Positions 42,746-51,087 of a stretch of DNA of 64,000 bases are shown piece after piece (within the stretch, counting starts at the first letter, position 1; every line of letters begins with the position of its first letter). Origin of the DNA: Lachnospiraceae bacterium (GTDB taxonomy: Bacteria > Bacillota > Clostridia > Lachnospirales > Lachnospiraceae); NCBI GenBank assembly GCA_900199595.1, contig FZRB01000020.1:1-64000 (forward strand), written 5' to 3'. A program made the translations under genes and the position numbers. The notes under the pieces are model-generated. The model was not told the DNA's origin and made no database searches. It worked only from the letters and a program-made list of their open reading frames with translations.

Positions 42746-45436
42746 TTAGTCATTTTGTACAGTATTATTATTCTCAGCCAGCGGAAGTGAAATTATAACC
42801 GTAAACAGATCTCCGTCTATATTTATCTTAAATGTTCCATCGTGCAATTCAGTTAAATTCTTCGCAATCGAAAGTCCGAGTCCTGAGCCTTCTGTATGAC
42901 GCGCCTTATCTCCCCGCACAAATCTTTCTGTAAGTTCATCTGCAGATATATTAAGCATTTCCTTACTTACATTTTTAAGACTCAAGATAACATTTTTCTT
43001 ATCTGCATCAAAACCAAGATTCAGATATACCCTTGTACCATCCTGCGCATACTTATATACATTTCCAAATACATTATCAATAATTCTGAATACTCTTCTG
43101 CCATCTGCATATACACAGGCGTTATCAGTTGATATATTTTTTACAAGTTCCAGATTTTTTTCTGCAAATTTATCCTCATATTCTCCTATGATCTGACCAG
43201 TTAATTCAACAATGTTCAGATTCATTTTCTCCAGTTCTATATTTCCAGTACTGGTTTTTGAAGCCTCTATAAGATCCAGTATAAGCTGCTTTAGTCTTTC
43301 AGACTTTTTATCAAGGACATCGATATATTCCTTTGCCTTCGGACTTTCTATATTCTCTCTTTTAAGAAGATCTACATAGTTAATAATAGATGTGAGCGGA
43401 GTTTTTATATCATGAGATACATTTGTAATAAGCTCTGCCTTTGTACGTTCATCTCTGACTGATGCTTCCACTGCTTTAGATAAACCTTCGCCCAGATTAT
43501 TCAGATTTGCTCCAAGTTCTTTATTATTAAAGGATAATTTTTGTGTATCTATCTTGGCATCTAGTTCGCCCGATTGAATTCTTTCGCTTACTTCTATCAG
43601 TTTCTGAGTATCTGACATGTATTTAATCACGATCATAACAAAAGCCAGATCTAATAACAGCATAAGTGCAACAACGAGCATTATTTCATTAAATTCACAG
43701 ACAGTTCCAATCAATAAAGCTATTAATAATGAAGCCAGACAGAAGGAACCCACAAATATGATCAGTCTCTTATCGCCCTTCAGGTACTTCCTGAAGTATC
43801 TGATGATTTTTACAGTAATAAAACCATCCAGGAATTTTCCGCATTTAATTCTTCTTATAAACGACAGATATATAACTGCACATATTAAATATATGATTAA
43901 TGCTACTGTTATAATTCCAATCAGAACTCCTGCAGGTTCTGTCATAATAACACTGAATATGCTGATACTGTTTCTAAATACTTCTTCCAGTAAGCAGAGA
44001 ACACCGATAAACAGTAGCACAAAAGCACCAACCAGGAATAAATATGGTATCTTATCGAACCAGATAAGCTTTTTGGGCTCACCTATCGTAAGAATAACAA
44101 CAGCCAGAAGAAATGCTATGAATCCAATGATTGCCAGAGTAATAGGTGACGGAATCTGACGACTTATTTCATATGCAGCATACATACTGCCATATGATGA
44201 AGATGCTCCATATAGTCTTGTACCAATCACAAACGAAACATTGTTATTTTTAATTGTATTAATCTGTTGAACAGATAAATAATTAAAATCCTTTATTTCT
44301 CCATTCGGAGTTTTGTAACGTTGAATAAGATTCCCAGTATACTTATCATATTTCACATATACATCAGATACATTTTCAAGCTTATCAGAAAAGTCTTTAT
44401 AGGATATATTATACTTATCATTATCGAGTTTATATATTTCATCAATCTCATACATATCAGACAGATAGAGATTTTGAATATTTTTATCATCAAAACTGTA
44501 TGCCGAATTAGCTCCTTCTGAGTATAAATATGTATTCAGGTTATTATTCTTGATAATCTGTTTGCTATCTACCGGAAGTGTACCGAACACAGCCTCTGCT
44601 GCCGAACAGTACATAAACGAATCCATAAAGTCTTCCTTAGTCATTTTTTCTTTATAATCAAGATAAATGTAATCAGAAGTAACTTTCTCAAGATCCTGAT
44701 GACCGGTCTGAGCAAAATCCCCTTCTCTGTATATATAATTTTCCGAAACAAAATACATCAGAAGATTTGAATTCTTACTATCATATAAGTAATAAATAAT
44801 TCCGGATTCCGAGTCAGTATATATTTTACCTTCCGCGAATAATCCATTAATTATCTGATATGCTTTTTCTGTATCATCTTTAGGAGAAAAGTCACCCTTA
44901 TCATTCCATTTTTCCTGATACTGATTCATAAGAGATACATCATATCTTTCACCATTTTCCTTGATATATCTCAGATAATCCTTTAATGACATGCGGTAAA
45001 ATGTACCGGAAACATTATCCGGAATCGAATCCACATAACTTTTATCAAAATAGCTATAGAAAGAATTATTATCAGAACCTATAACACCTGTATAAATAGC
45101 ATTATAATATTCGTCGGTTCCGAGAATAGTTTTGACATCAACACTCTCCTTCTTATCAGGAGTATTAAAATCATAAAAAGTAAGATCCATACTGTCAAAA
45201 TCTATTTCGTTTAATTCTTTATCTATCGAAGTCTTATTGTTTATTTCAAATACAGTAGAACTGATAACTGATTTAATATATTCAGACTCAGCAAAAGGTG
45301 TATTTGAATCTGTGCCGTCATCAAAATACTCATAAGCAGTTACAGCATCAAACAAAAAGAATAACGCTGCAATGATGCCTGCAAAGCCTATAATAAAGAA
45401 TAACAGTCTAAATGCTTTATTTTTAATAACCTTCAT
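42746..45436 (-). CDS. Large sensor histidine kinase
   Basis: An 896-residue kinase. One N-terminal membrane helix (about 10-30), a long outside domain of about 370 residues rich in Asp/Tyr/Asn, then a block of six or so membrane helices (about 410-610), a HAMP-like linker, the H box NVSHDIKTPLTS, and HATPase motifs (GSGLGLSIAKNL). The outside domain is not one I know. It lies 14 bases after an OmpR-type regulator and should pair with it. The N-box region (IDNVFGNVYKYA) departs a little from consensus but keeps the key Asn. Confidence 0.93.
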   Translation of the reverse strand: MKVIKNKAFRLLFFIIGFAGIIAALFFLFDAVTAYEYFDDGTDSNTPFAESEYIKSVISSTVFEINNKTSIDKELNEIDFDSMDLTFYDFNTPDKKESVDVKTILGTDEYYNAIYTGVIGSDNNSFYSYFDKSYVDSIPDNVSGTFYRMSLKDYLRYIKENGERYDVSLMNQYQEKWNDKGDFSPKDDTEKAYQIINGLFAEGKIYTDSESGIIYYLYDSKNSNLLMYFVSENYIYREGDFAQTGHQDLEKVTSDYIYLDYKEKMTKEDFMDSFMYCSAAEAVFGTLPVDSKQIIKNNNLNTYLYSEGANSAYSFDDKNIQNLYLSDMYEIDEIYKLDNDKYNISYKDFSDKLENVSDVYVKYDKYTGNLIQRYKTPNGEIKDFNYLSVQQINTIKNNNVSFVIGTRLYGASSSYGSMYAAYEISRQIPSPITLAIIGFIAFLLAVVILTIGEPKKLIWFDKIPYLFLVGAFVLLFIGVLCLLEEVFRNSISIFSVIMTEPAGVLIGIITVALIIYLICAVIYLSFIRRIKCGKFLDGFITVKIIRYFRKYLKGDKRLIIFVGSFCLASLLIALLIGTVCEFNEIMLVVALMLLLDLAFVMIVIKYMSDTQKLIEVSERIQSGELDAKIDTQKLSFNNKELGANLNNLGEGLSKAVEASVRDERTKAELITNVSHDIKTPLTSIINYVDLLKRENIESPKAKEYIDVLDKKSERLKQLILDLIEASKTSTGNIELEKMNLNIVELTGQIIGEYEDKFAEKNLELVKNISTDNACVYADGRRVFRIIDNVFGNVYKYAQDGTRVYLNLGFDADKKNVILSLKNVSKEMLNISADELTERFVRGDKARHTEGSGLGLSIAKNLTELHDGTFKINIDGDLFTVIISLPLAENNNTVQND

Positions 45437-45450
45437 AATAAAGTCCTTTC

Positions 45451-46146
45451 CTAAAGTTTTTCAAGCTTGTAGCCCTGACCCCAGACCACCTTCAAATATC
45501 TTGGTTCCTTAGGATTTATTTCTATTTTTTCTCTGATATGTCTTATATGTACGGCAATTATATTGTCTGCTCCGAGAGCATCTTCCTTCCAGACCGCCTC
45601 ATATATCTGTCCGGTTGTAAATACTCTGCCCTGGTTTTCCATGAGATAATAAAGAATGTCGTATTCAATAGGCGTAAGCTTTATCTCTTCACCATCAACA
45701 GTTACGAGCTTTGCGCTGTCATTTATCTCCAGGCCGCCGCTTCTTAAGATCTTATCATTTGAAGTCATCGCTATATTTCCAAGCTCTGTATATCTTCTAA
45801 GCTGTGATTTGACTCTTGCAACCAATTCAAGAGGATTAAAAGGTTTTGTGACATAATCATCTGCACCGATATTAAGTCCCAGAATTTTATCTGCATCTTC
45901 TGATTTTGCTGAAAGAAAAATGACAGGAACACTGCTTGTCTCCCTAATCATCCGGGTAGCTCTTATACCGTCCATTTCAGGCATCATTATATCGATAACG
46001 ATTAAATGAATTTCCTTACTCTTAACAGCTTCAACAGCTTCGATACCATTATAGGCTTTTATTACATTATATCCGGACGTCTCCAGATATATGCTTATTG
46101 CCTCAACGATATCACTGTCATCATCACATACCAGAATATTATACAT
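45451..46146 (-). CDS. OmpR-family response regulator
   Basis: A 231-residue regulator: receiver domain with acidic DDD at 8-10, phospho-acceptor Asp52 in VIDIMMPEMDG and Lys in VTKPFNPLE; then a winged-helix domain (LTPIEYDILYYLMENQG, AVHIRHIREKIE, VWGQGYKLEKL). It resembles the VanR/BceR-like clostridial group. It is translated with the large histidine kinase downstream. GGAGG precedes its ATG. Confidence 0.96.
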   Translation of the reverse strand: MYNILVCDDDSDIVEAISIYLETSGYNVIKAYNGIEAVEAVKSKEIHLIVIDIMMPEMDGIRATRMIRETSSVPVIFLSAKSEDADKILGLNIGADDYVTKPFNPLELVARVKSQLRRYTELGNIAMTSNDKILRSGGLEINDSAKLVTVDGEEIKLTPIEYDILYYLMENQGRVFTTGQIYEAVWKEDALGADNIIAVHIRHIREKIEINPKEPRYLKVVWGQGYKLEKL

Positions 46147-46183
46147 TACTTACCTCCACATAGCTTTCCTAAGGATTAACCAT

Positions 46184-46233
46184 ACTATAGGAAAATGATT
46201 TTAATAAAAGGTTATTAAAATTCTTAAAGAATT
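46184..46233 (-). promoter_or_regulatory. Putative operator/promoter of the second two-component system
   Basis: On the minus strand TATAGT (46189-46184) is preceded, after nine bases, by two 11-base units TTTTAATAACC and TTTTATTAAAA, and these by the palindrome AATTCTTTAAGAATT. It resembles autoregulatory boxes of OmpR-type proteins. Confidence 0.4.
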
Positions 46234-46297
46234 ATTAAGTTAAGAAAAACACTTGTTAATAAAATAAAAAAAAGCTAAAAATACATGATATTATAAC

Positions 46298-46326
46298 GCA
46301 AAAAGGGGTTGTACTGGACAACCCCT
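46298..46326 (-). terminator. Terminator of the small acidic membrane-protein gene
   Basis: AGGGGTTGT-ccagt-ACAACCCCT, a perfect nine-base stem, then TTTTT on the minus strand. Confidence 0.93.
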
Positions 46327-46347
46327 CAAAAACTTACAGTTTATGAT

Positions 46348-46593
46348 TTATGCTTCTGCAGGTGCAGCTTCAACCGCATCATCTTCAAAATCCTGATCAT
46401 CATCGAAGAAATCATCATCAAAATCATCATCGAACTCATCAAAATCATCAAGATAATCCGGTGTAAGATACTTATAAACTGCAACAGCAATTCCAACTAT
46501 AAGTGTTATCACACCAACAATGATACATACTGCTATTATGGCATTCTTTGCAGCCTCAACAGCATCATCCTTAACAACTATCTCGTTTCTCAT
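46348..46593 (-). CDS. Small membrane protein with Asp-rich tail
   Basis: An 81-residue protein: a charged N-terminus (MRNEIVVKDDAVEAAKN), one long hydrophobic helix (about residues 18-41) and a cytoplasmic-or-outer tail in which nearly half of residues 50-72 are Asp, followed by AVEAAPAEA. No family is recognised. A GGGGG ribosome site precedes the ATG and a strong terminator follows, so this is a real transcription unit or the end of one with pcrA upstream. Confidence 0.75.
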   Translation of the reverse strand: MRNEIVVKDDAVEAAKNAIIAVCIIVGVITLIVGIAVAVYKYLTPDYLDDFDEFDDDFDDDFFDDDQDFEDDAVEAAPAEA

Positions 46594-46648
46594 ATCAAGA
46601 AACCCCCTTTCAAAGTAATTGCTTTATTTATGTATGAAATCTAGTGTA

Positions 46649-48853
46649 TTATAACACAACCTTCTTAAGCTTTGCAAGAGATGCAAACATTTTCTTTTCG
46701 CCTACTTTTTCAAAATCAACAGTGATTTCATAATCATTTCCGCCCTTTATCATTTCAGTCACAACCCCCTTACCGAACTTGATATGACGAACTGTATCTC
46801 CTACAGTATAATTAATCTCATCAGAACCGGAAGGTTCACTTTTTTTAACCGGCGAAATGTTTTTGGAAAAGAACGGTTTCTCTGTTGTAGAATAATTCGG
46901 GGTAAAACTTTCAAGCTTAACCCTGTTTACCTTAACACCTGATTTTTCAAGAAATTCATCAGGTATTTCTTCTATAAATCTGGATTCTGCGGGATACAGT
47001 CTGTTACCATTAACCATCCTGGTAGTTGCACTGCTGAGAAAGAGTTCCTTTTTAGCTCTTGTAATACCTACATAGCAGAGTCTTCTTTCTTCTTCCACAG
47101 CATCAGGATCATCTGAATCAATTGAAAGCCCGCTAGGAAACAGTCTTTCCTCCATACCAACTATAAATACTATAGGAAACTCCAGTCCCTTTGCGCTATG
47201 AAGCGTCATAAGAGTAACCTTATTTTCATTTTCATTATCTTCATCAGTATCAGCAACCAGAGATATTTCTTCCAGAAGTTCCATAAGCGAAGGTTCTTCT
47301 GATTCGCTCATGTATGAAGCTATTTTATTCTTCAGTTCCTCTATGTTTTCTATTCTCGCCTTAGCCTCATCAGTTCCTTCATTCAAAAGAAGTGTTTTAT
47401 AACCCGTTTTTTCCATGAGTGTATCAAAAAGATCTGTCAGTTCTCCTGTTGAAGCAGTATCCTTTAATTCAGATATCAGCTTCACAAAACCTTTAAGCTT
47501 TTCTGCAGAACGTCCAAGCGTATTAATATGATCTTCATCAAGGCAGTAATCATACATGGAAAGACCGGATTCAAATGCACTATCTCTAAGCTTATTTACG
47601 GTAGTCTGACCTATTCCTCTTTTAGGTACATTTACTATACGGGCAAAGGATACCTCATCATCTGAATTGGCTATAAGCTTCAGATAAGCCAGGATATCTC
47701 TGATCTCCTTACGACTGTAAAAACCTGTTCCACCAAATAGTCTGTATGGCACATTTCCATATATCAGCTTTTCCTCCAAGACTCTTGACTGAGCATTGGT
47801 TCTATAGAGAATAGCCATATCAGACAGGCTGTAGCCCTGTAAGGTTTTATCCAGAATAATATTAACTACCCCCTGAGCCTCTTCATACTCAGAGTCATAA
47901 ACCACATATCTGATTCTGTCACCACTGACGCTGTCAGTCCACAGACTCTTCTTTTTTCTTCCGATATTATTCGCTACCACAGCATTAGCAGCATTCAGAA
48001 TATTTGAGGTGGAACGATAATTCTGTTCAAGCTTAACAACCTTTGTATCGGAATATACATTTTCAAAATCAAGAATATTACTGATATCCGCTCCCCGGAA
48101 TTTATATATCGACTGATCATCATCACCAACAACACAAAGGTTCTTCCATTTATCAGCAAGCATCTTGATAAGAAGGAACTGAGAATGGTTTGTATCCTGA
48201 TACTCATCAACCATAATATATTTGAATCTGTTCTGATAAACCTCCAGAACCTCTTTATCCTTGTCAAAGAGTTCAAGAGTCTTAAAGATCAGATCATCAA
48301 AGTCCAGAGCATTATTCTGCTTCATCCTTATCTGATATTCACGGTATACGCGGGCCATCTGTGATATCCTGTATTCACCAGCATATACTCTGTCCATATC
48401 CTCCGGAGTAAGAAAATCCTCTTTAGCCTTGGAAATGGCACTGATACAAGCCTTTTCAGGATACTGCTTTGTATCAAGCTGGAGATTCTTCAGCACCTCC
48501 TTGATGACAGCCTTCTGATCATCAGTATCATATATGGTAAAGTTATTATTCCCACCTATCCGATCATAGAATCTCCTGAGTATTCTTACGCACATGGAAT
48601 GAAATGTGCTGACCCAGATACTTTCCGAGCCAAAGCCTATCTGCTCTTCAACTCTGTCGCGCATCTCTCTTGCAGCCTTATTGGTAAATGTAATAGCGAG
48701 AATATTATATGGATTGACTCCCATCTCTTCTATCAGATACGCAATTCTATGAACTATAACGCGGGTTTTACCACTGCCCGCACCGGCAAGAATAAGAAGA
48801 GGCCCCTCTGTATACGAGCAGGCCTCCCATTGTTTATCATTTAATCCGAACAT
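46649..48853 (-). CDS. pcrA: ATP-dependent DNA helicase PcrA (UvrD/Rep family)
   Basis: A 734-residue superfamily 1A helicase used in repair and rolling-circle replication. Q motif LNDKQWEAC, Walker A LAGAGSGKTRV, motif Ia FTNKAAREM, Walker B VDEYQDT, motif III VGDDDQSIYKFRGAD, motif IV QNYRST, motif V TLMTLHSAKGLEFP and motif VI VGITRAKK are all present. The C-terminal YTVGDTVRHIKFGKGVV segment is the Tudor-like tail typical of PcrA. Its ATG overlaps the pspA stop by one base (TAATG), so the two are coupled. Confidence 0.97.
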   Translation of the reverse strand: MFGLNDKQWEACSYTEGPLLILAGAGSGKTRVIVHRIAYLIEEMGVNPYNILAITFTNKAAREMRDRVEEQIGFGSESIWVSTFHSMCVRILRRFYDRIGGNNNFTIYDTDDQKAVIKEVLKNLQLDTKQYPEKACISAISKAKEDFLTPEDMDRVYAGEYRISQMARVYREYQIRMKQNNALDFDDLIFKTLELFDKDKEVLEVYQNRFKYIMVDEYQDTNHSQFLLIKMLADKWKNLCVVGDDDQSIYKFRGADISNILDFENVYSDTKVVKLEQNYRSTSNILNAANAVVANNIGRKKKSLWTDSVSGDRIRYVVYDSEYEEAQGVVNIILDKTLQGYSLSDMAILYRTNAQSRVLEEKLIYGNVPYRLFGGTGFYSRKEIRDILAYLKLIANSDDEVSFARIVNVPKRGIGQTTVNKLRDSAFESGLSMYDYCLDEDHINTLGRSAEKLKGFVKLISELKDTASTGELTDLFDTLMEKTGYKTLLLNEGTDEAKARIENIEELKNKIASYMSESEEPSLMELLEEISLVADTDEDNENENKVTLMTLHSAKGLEFPIVFIVGMEERLFPSGLSIDSDDPDAVEEERRLCYVGITRAKKELFLSSATTRMVNGNRLYPAESRFIEEIPDEFLEKSGVKVNRVKLESFTPNYSTTEKPFFSKNISPVKKSEPSGSDEINYTVGDTVRHIKFGKGVVTEMIKGGNDYEITVDFEKVGEKKMFASLAKLKKVVL

Positions 48854-49542
48854 TACTCAGCTGATGTCATTCCCATCTTTGCTTTAAGTGCTGCGAGTTC
48901 ATCCTGTACGGCTGCATCAGGTGAACCGTCATACTTAGCAGCAAGATTATCAACTTCAGAAGAAGCGGTTGTTGCATTAAGCTCAGCCTCAGCAGCAGCA
49001 ACATCAAGCATTGCATCTGCCTTATCTTCCATTCTCTGGAATGAAGCAAAGCTGGATTCTGAATTAACCTTTGATGTCATCTTATTAATATCCTGCTGTG
49101 CCTTAGCAAGTCTTATCTTAGCCTTAATAGCATCCTTACGAGAATCAAGCTCAGCTATATCATTAACAAGCTTATCGTGCATCTGACGCATCTTCATCGC
49201 ATTTGCAGCTGATACATCATATACCTGCTGAAGTGTTGCCTGCTTAGCAACCAGCTTAGACTTTTCTGTTAAGAATCTTGTAGCATCAGCATCATTTCCT
49301 GCAACTACAGCCTTCTCAGCATACTGCTGCATTCTTGCTATCTCTGCATTACACTCATCGAGATTACGCTTAGCCTTAGCTTCATCAGCCATAACCTCAG
49401 CTGTTTCCTCTTTAACCTTCGCAAGATCATTGTTGAGATTTCTGAGTGTCTGATCGATCATCTTCTCAGGATCCTCTGCCTTGTCAAGAAGAGCGTTGAT
49501 GTTTGATGACATGATGTCCTTAAATCTTGATAAAATACCCAC
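48853..49542 (-). CDS. pspA: PspA/IM30-family protein
   Basis: A 229-residue ESCRT-III-like protein that binds and stabilises the inner membrane under stress. It starts GILSRFKDIMSSNINALLDKAEDPEKMID, shown here as the amphipathic helix and family signature, and continues as a long helical hairpin of Ala/Glu/Lys heptads. The start codon is GTG, with GGGAGG upstream. It has a consensus promoter and is coupled to pcrA. Confidence 0.95.
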   Translation of the reverse strand: MGILSRFKDIMSSNINALLDKAEDPEKMIDQTLRNLNNDLAKVKEETAEVMADEAKAKRNLDECNAEIARMQQYAEKAVVAGNDADATRFLTEKSKLVAKQATLQQVYDVSAANAMKMRQMHDKLVNDIAELDSRKDAIKAKIRLAKAQQDINKMTSKVNSESSFASFQRMEDKADAMLDVAAAEAELNATTASSEVDNLAAKYDGSPDAAVQDELAALKAKMGMTSAE

Positions 49543-49613
49543 TTTTGTATCCTCCCTGTTACTTTTAATTATTTGATTCAGATCTATAAATCTGATTTAA
49601 AAACCCAAAGCTA

Positions 49614-49642
49614 ATTATACATTATCGTAATACCAGTGTCAA
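49614..49642 (-). promoter_or_regulatory. Consensus promoter of pspA-pcrA
   Basis: TTGACA, 17 bases, TATAAT on the minus strand; perfect match, leader about 65 bases. Confidence 0.85.
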
Positions 49643-49690
49643 AAAAATGTTACGGACTGATGTATCAAAAAATATCAGCGAATTGATGTA

Positions 49691-51019
49691 TCAGTCAAGC
49701 AGCTTAAGGATTGGAGACTGCACATATATAGCTTCATCTCCTATGACGATTTCTATTCCTTCTAAGAATATTTCTTCAGCTTCCTTTATTCTTTCCTTAC
49801 TGCTCGAATAAAGTGTTGCAATGCTATCATCAGCCGATAATACATCATACATTTTTTTATCAAATACGATACCGGCATCCATATCTATATCATCTTCTTT
49901 TTTTAGCCTTCCGGCACCAAGAGATAGAGATACCCTTCCCATTACACCGGCATCGATTTTTTTAAATATAAAGCTGTCTCCTTCAGACATTATATCTTTA
50001 ACGGTTATGTTTTTGTTGTATACACTGCGATTATTGAATTTTTCCTGGAAAAGATCAAAATCACCACCCTGGGCTCTTACAAATTCAATAAACTTTTCAT
50101 AGGCTTTGCCCGAGCTGATAACATCTTCTACTATAGCTACGGAATCCTCACCATCCTTATAGACATCAGACAGCCTGTACATTTCCGAACAGAGGCAGAC
50201 AACTACCTCTTTAAGATTCTTTTCCTGTCTGGTGCCCTTCAGAAATTCAGCTGCCTCATATACCTCCAGTACATTTCCTACACTATACCCGAGAGGCTCA
50301 TTCATATCAGTAACTACCGCAACAGTCTTTCTTCCGGCTCTTTTACCTATATCAATCATAGTATTTGCAAGAAGCACAGCCGATTCATAATCCTTCATAA
50401 AAGCCCCGCTCCCGCATTTTACATCAAGCACTATAGCATCAGCGCCTGAGGCAAGCTTCTTGCTCATAATACTTGAGGCAATCAGAGGAAGACTTTCCAC
50501 AGTCCCGGTAACATCCCTAAGTGCATAAAGTATCTTATCAGCAGGCGCAAGACTGAGAGTCTGTGCCGCATCTACAAAGCCTACAGTCTTAAGGTGCTCC
50601 ATAAAGCTTTCCATATCAAGACTGGAGCTAAAGCCCGGAATACTATCAAGCTTATCTATGGTTCCTCCTGTAATACCAAGACCTCTGCCGCTCATTTTAC
50701 CTACAGGAACACCAAGCGCAGCCATAATAGGTCCAACGATAAGCGTTGTCTTATCCCCGACTCCACCGGTGGAATGTTTATCAAGAACCGTCCTTCCCAG
50801 CGACGACATATCAACCACATCACCGCTATAAGCCATAGCCATAGTCAGATGGAAGGTTTCCTCATAATCCATGCCATTTATACATATAGCCATAAGCAGA
50901 GCCGACGACTGATAATCAGCTATAGAACCATTAACAATACCTTCAATAAAAAATCTTATTTCTTCTTCCGTGAGTTTTTCCGCACGTTTCTTCTTCTCAA
51001 TAATTTCTATTATATTCAT
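49691..51019 (-). CDS. pdp: Pyrimidine-nucleoside phosphorylase
   Basis: A 442-residue enzyme splitting thymidine, uridine or deoxyuridine with phosphate for pyrimidine salvage. Signature KHSTGGVGDKTTL and SGRGLGITGGTIDKLDSIPG are present, as is the KCGSGAFMK loop. Length and the C-terminal domain fit Firmicutes Pdp rather than the deoA-specific thymidine phosphorylase, though the two are close. A GGGGG ribosome site lies before the ATG. The GATGACA palindrome directly upstream separates it from the M29-like peptidase gene. Confidence 0.95.
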   Translation of the reverse strand: MNIIEIIEKKKRAEKLTEEEIRFFIEGIVNGSIADYQSSALLMAICINGMDYEETFHLTMAMAYSGDVVDMSSLGRTVLDKHSTGGVGDKTTLIVGPIMAALGVPVGKMSGRGLGITGGTIDKLDSIPGFSSSLDMESFMEHLKTVGFVDAAQTLSLAPADKILYALRDVTGTVESLPLIASSIMSKKLASGADAIVLDVKCGSGAFMKDYESAVLLANTMIDIGKRAGRKTVAVVTDMNEPLGYSVGNVLEVYEAAEFLKGTRQEKNLKEVVVCLCSEMYRLSDVYKDGEDSVAIVEDVISSGKAYEKFIEFVRAQGGDFDLFQEKFNNRSVYNKNITVKDIMSEGDSFIFKKIDAGVMGRVSLSLGAGRLKKEDDIDMDAGIVFDKKMYDVLSADDSIATLYSSSKERIKEAEEIFLEGIEIVIGDEAIYVQSPILKLLD

Positions 51020-51036
51020 GCTGCCCCCATATCCTC

Positions 51037-51080
51037 AAAAAGATGACAGTCGAACTTTTGTTCAAAGTGTCATCTATTTT
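51037..51080 (-). terminator. GATGACA palindrome, copy 4
   Basis: On the minus strand AGATGACACTTTGAAC-aaaa-GTTCGACTGTCATCTTTTTG. It directly follows the M29-like peptidase gene and precedes pdp, fitting an intrinsic terminator. Confidence 0.9.
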
Positions 51081-51087
51081 ATGTAAA

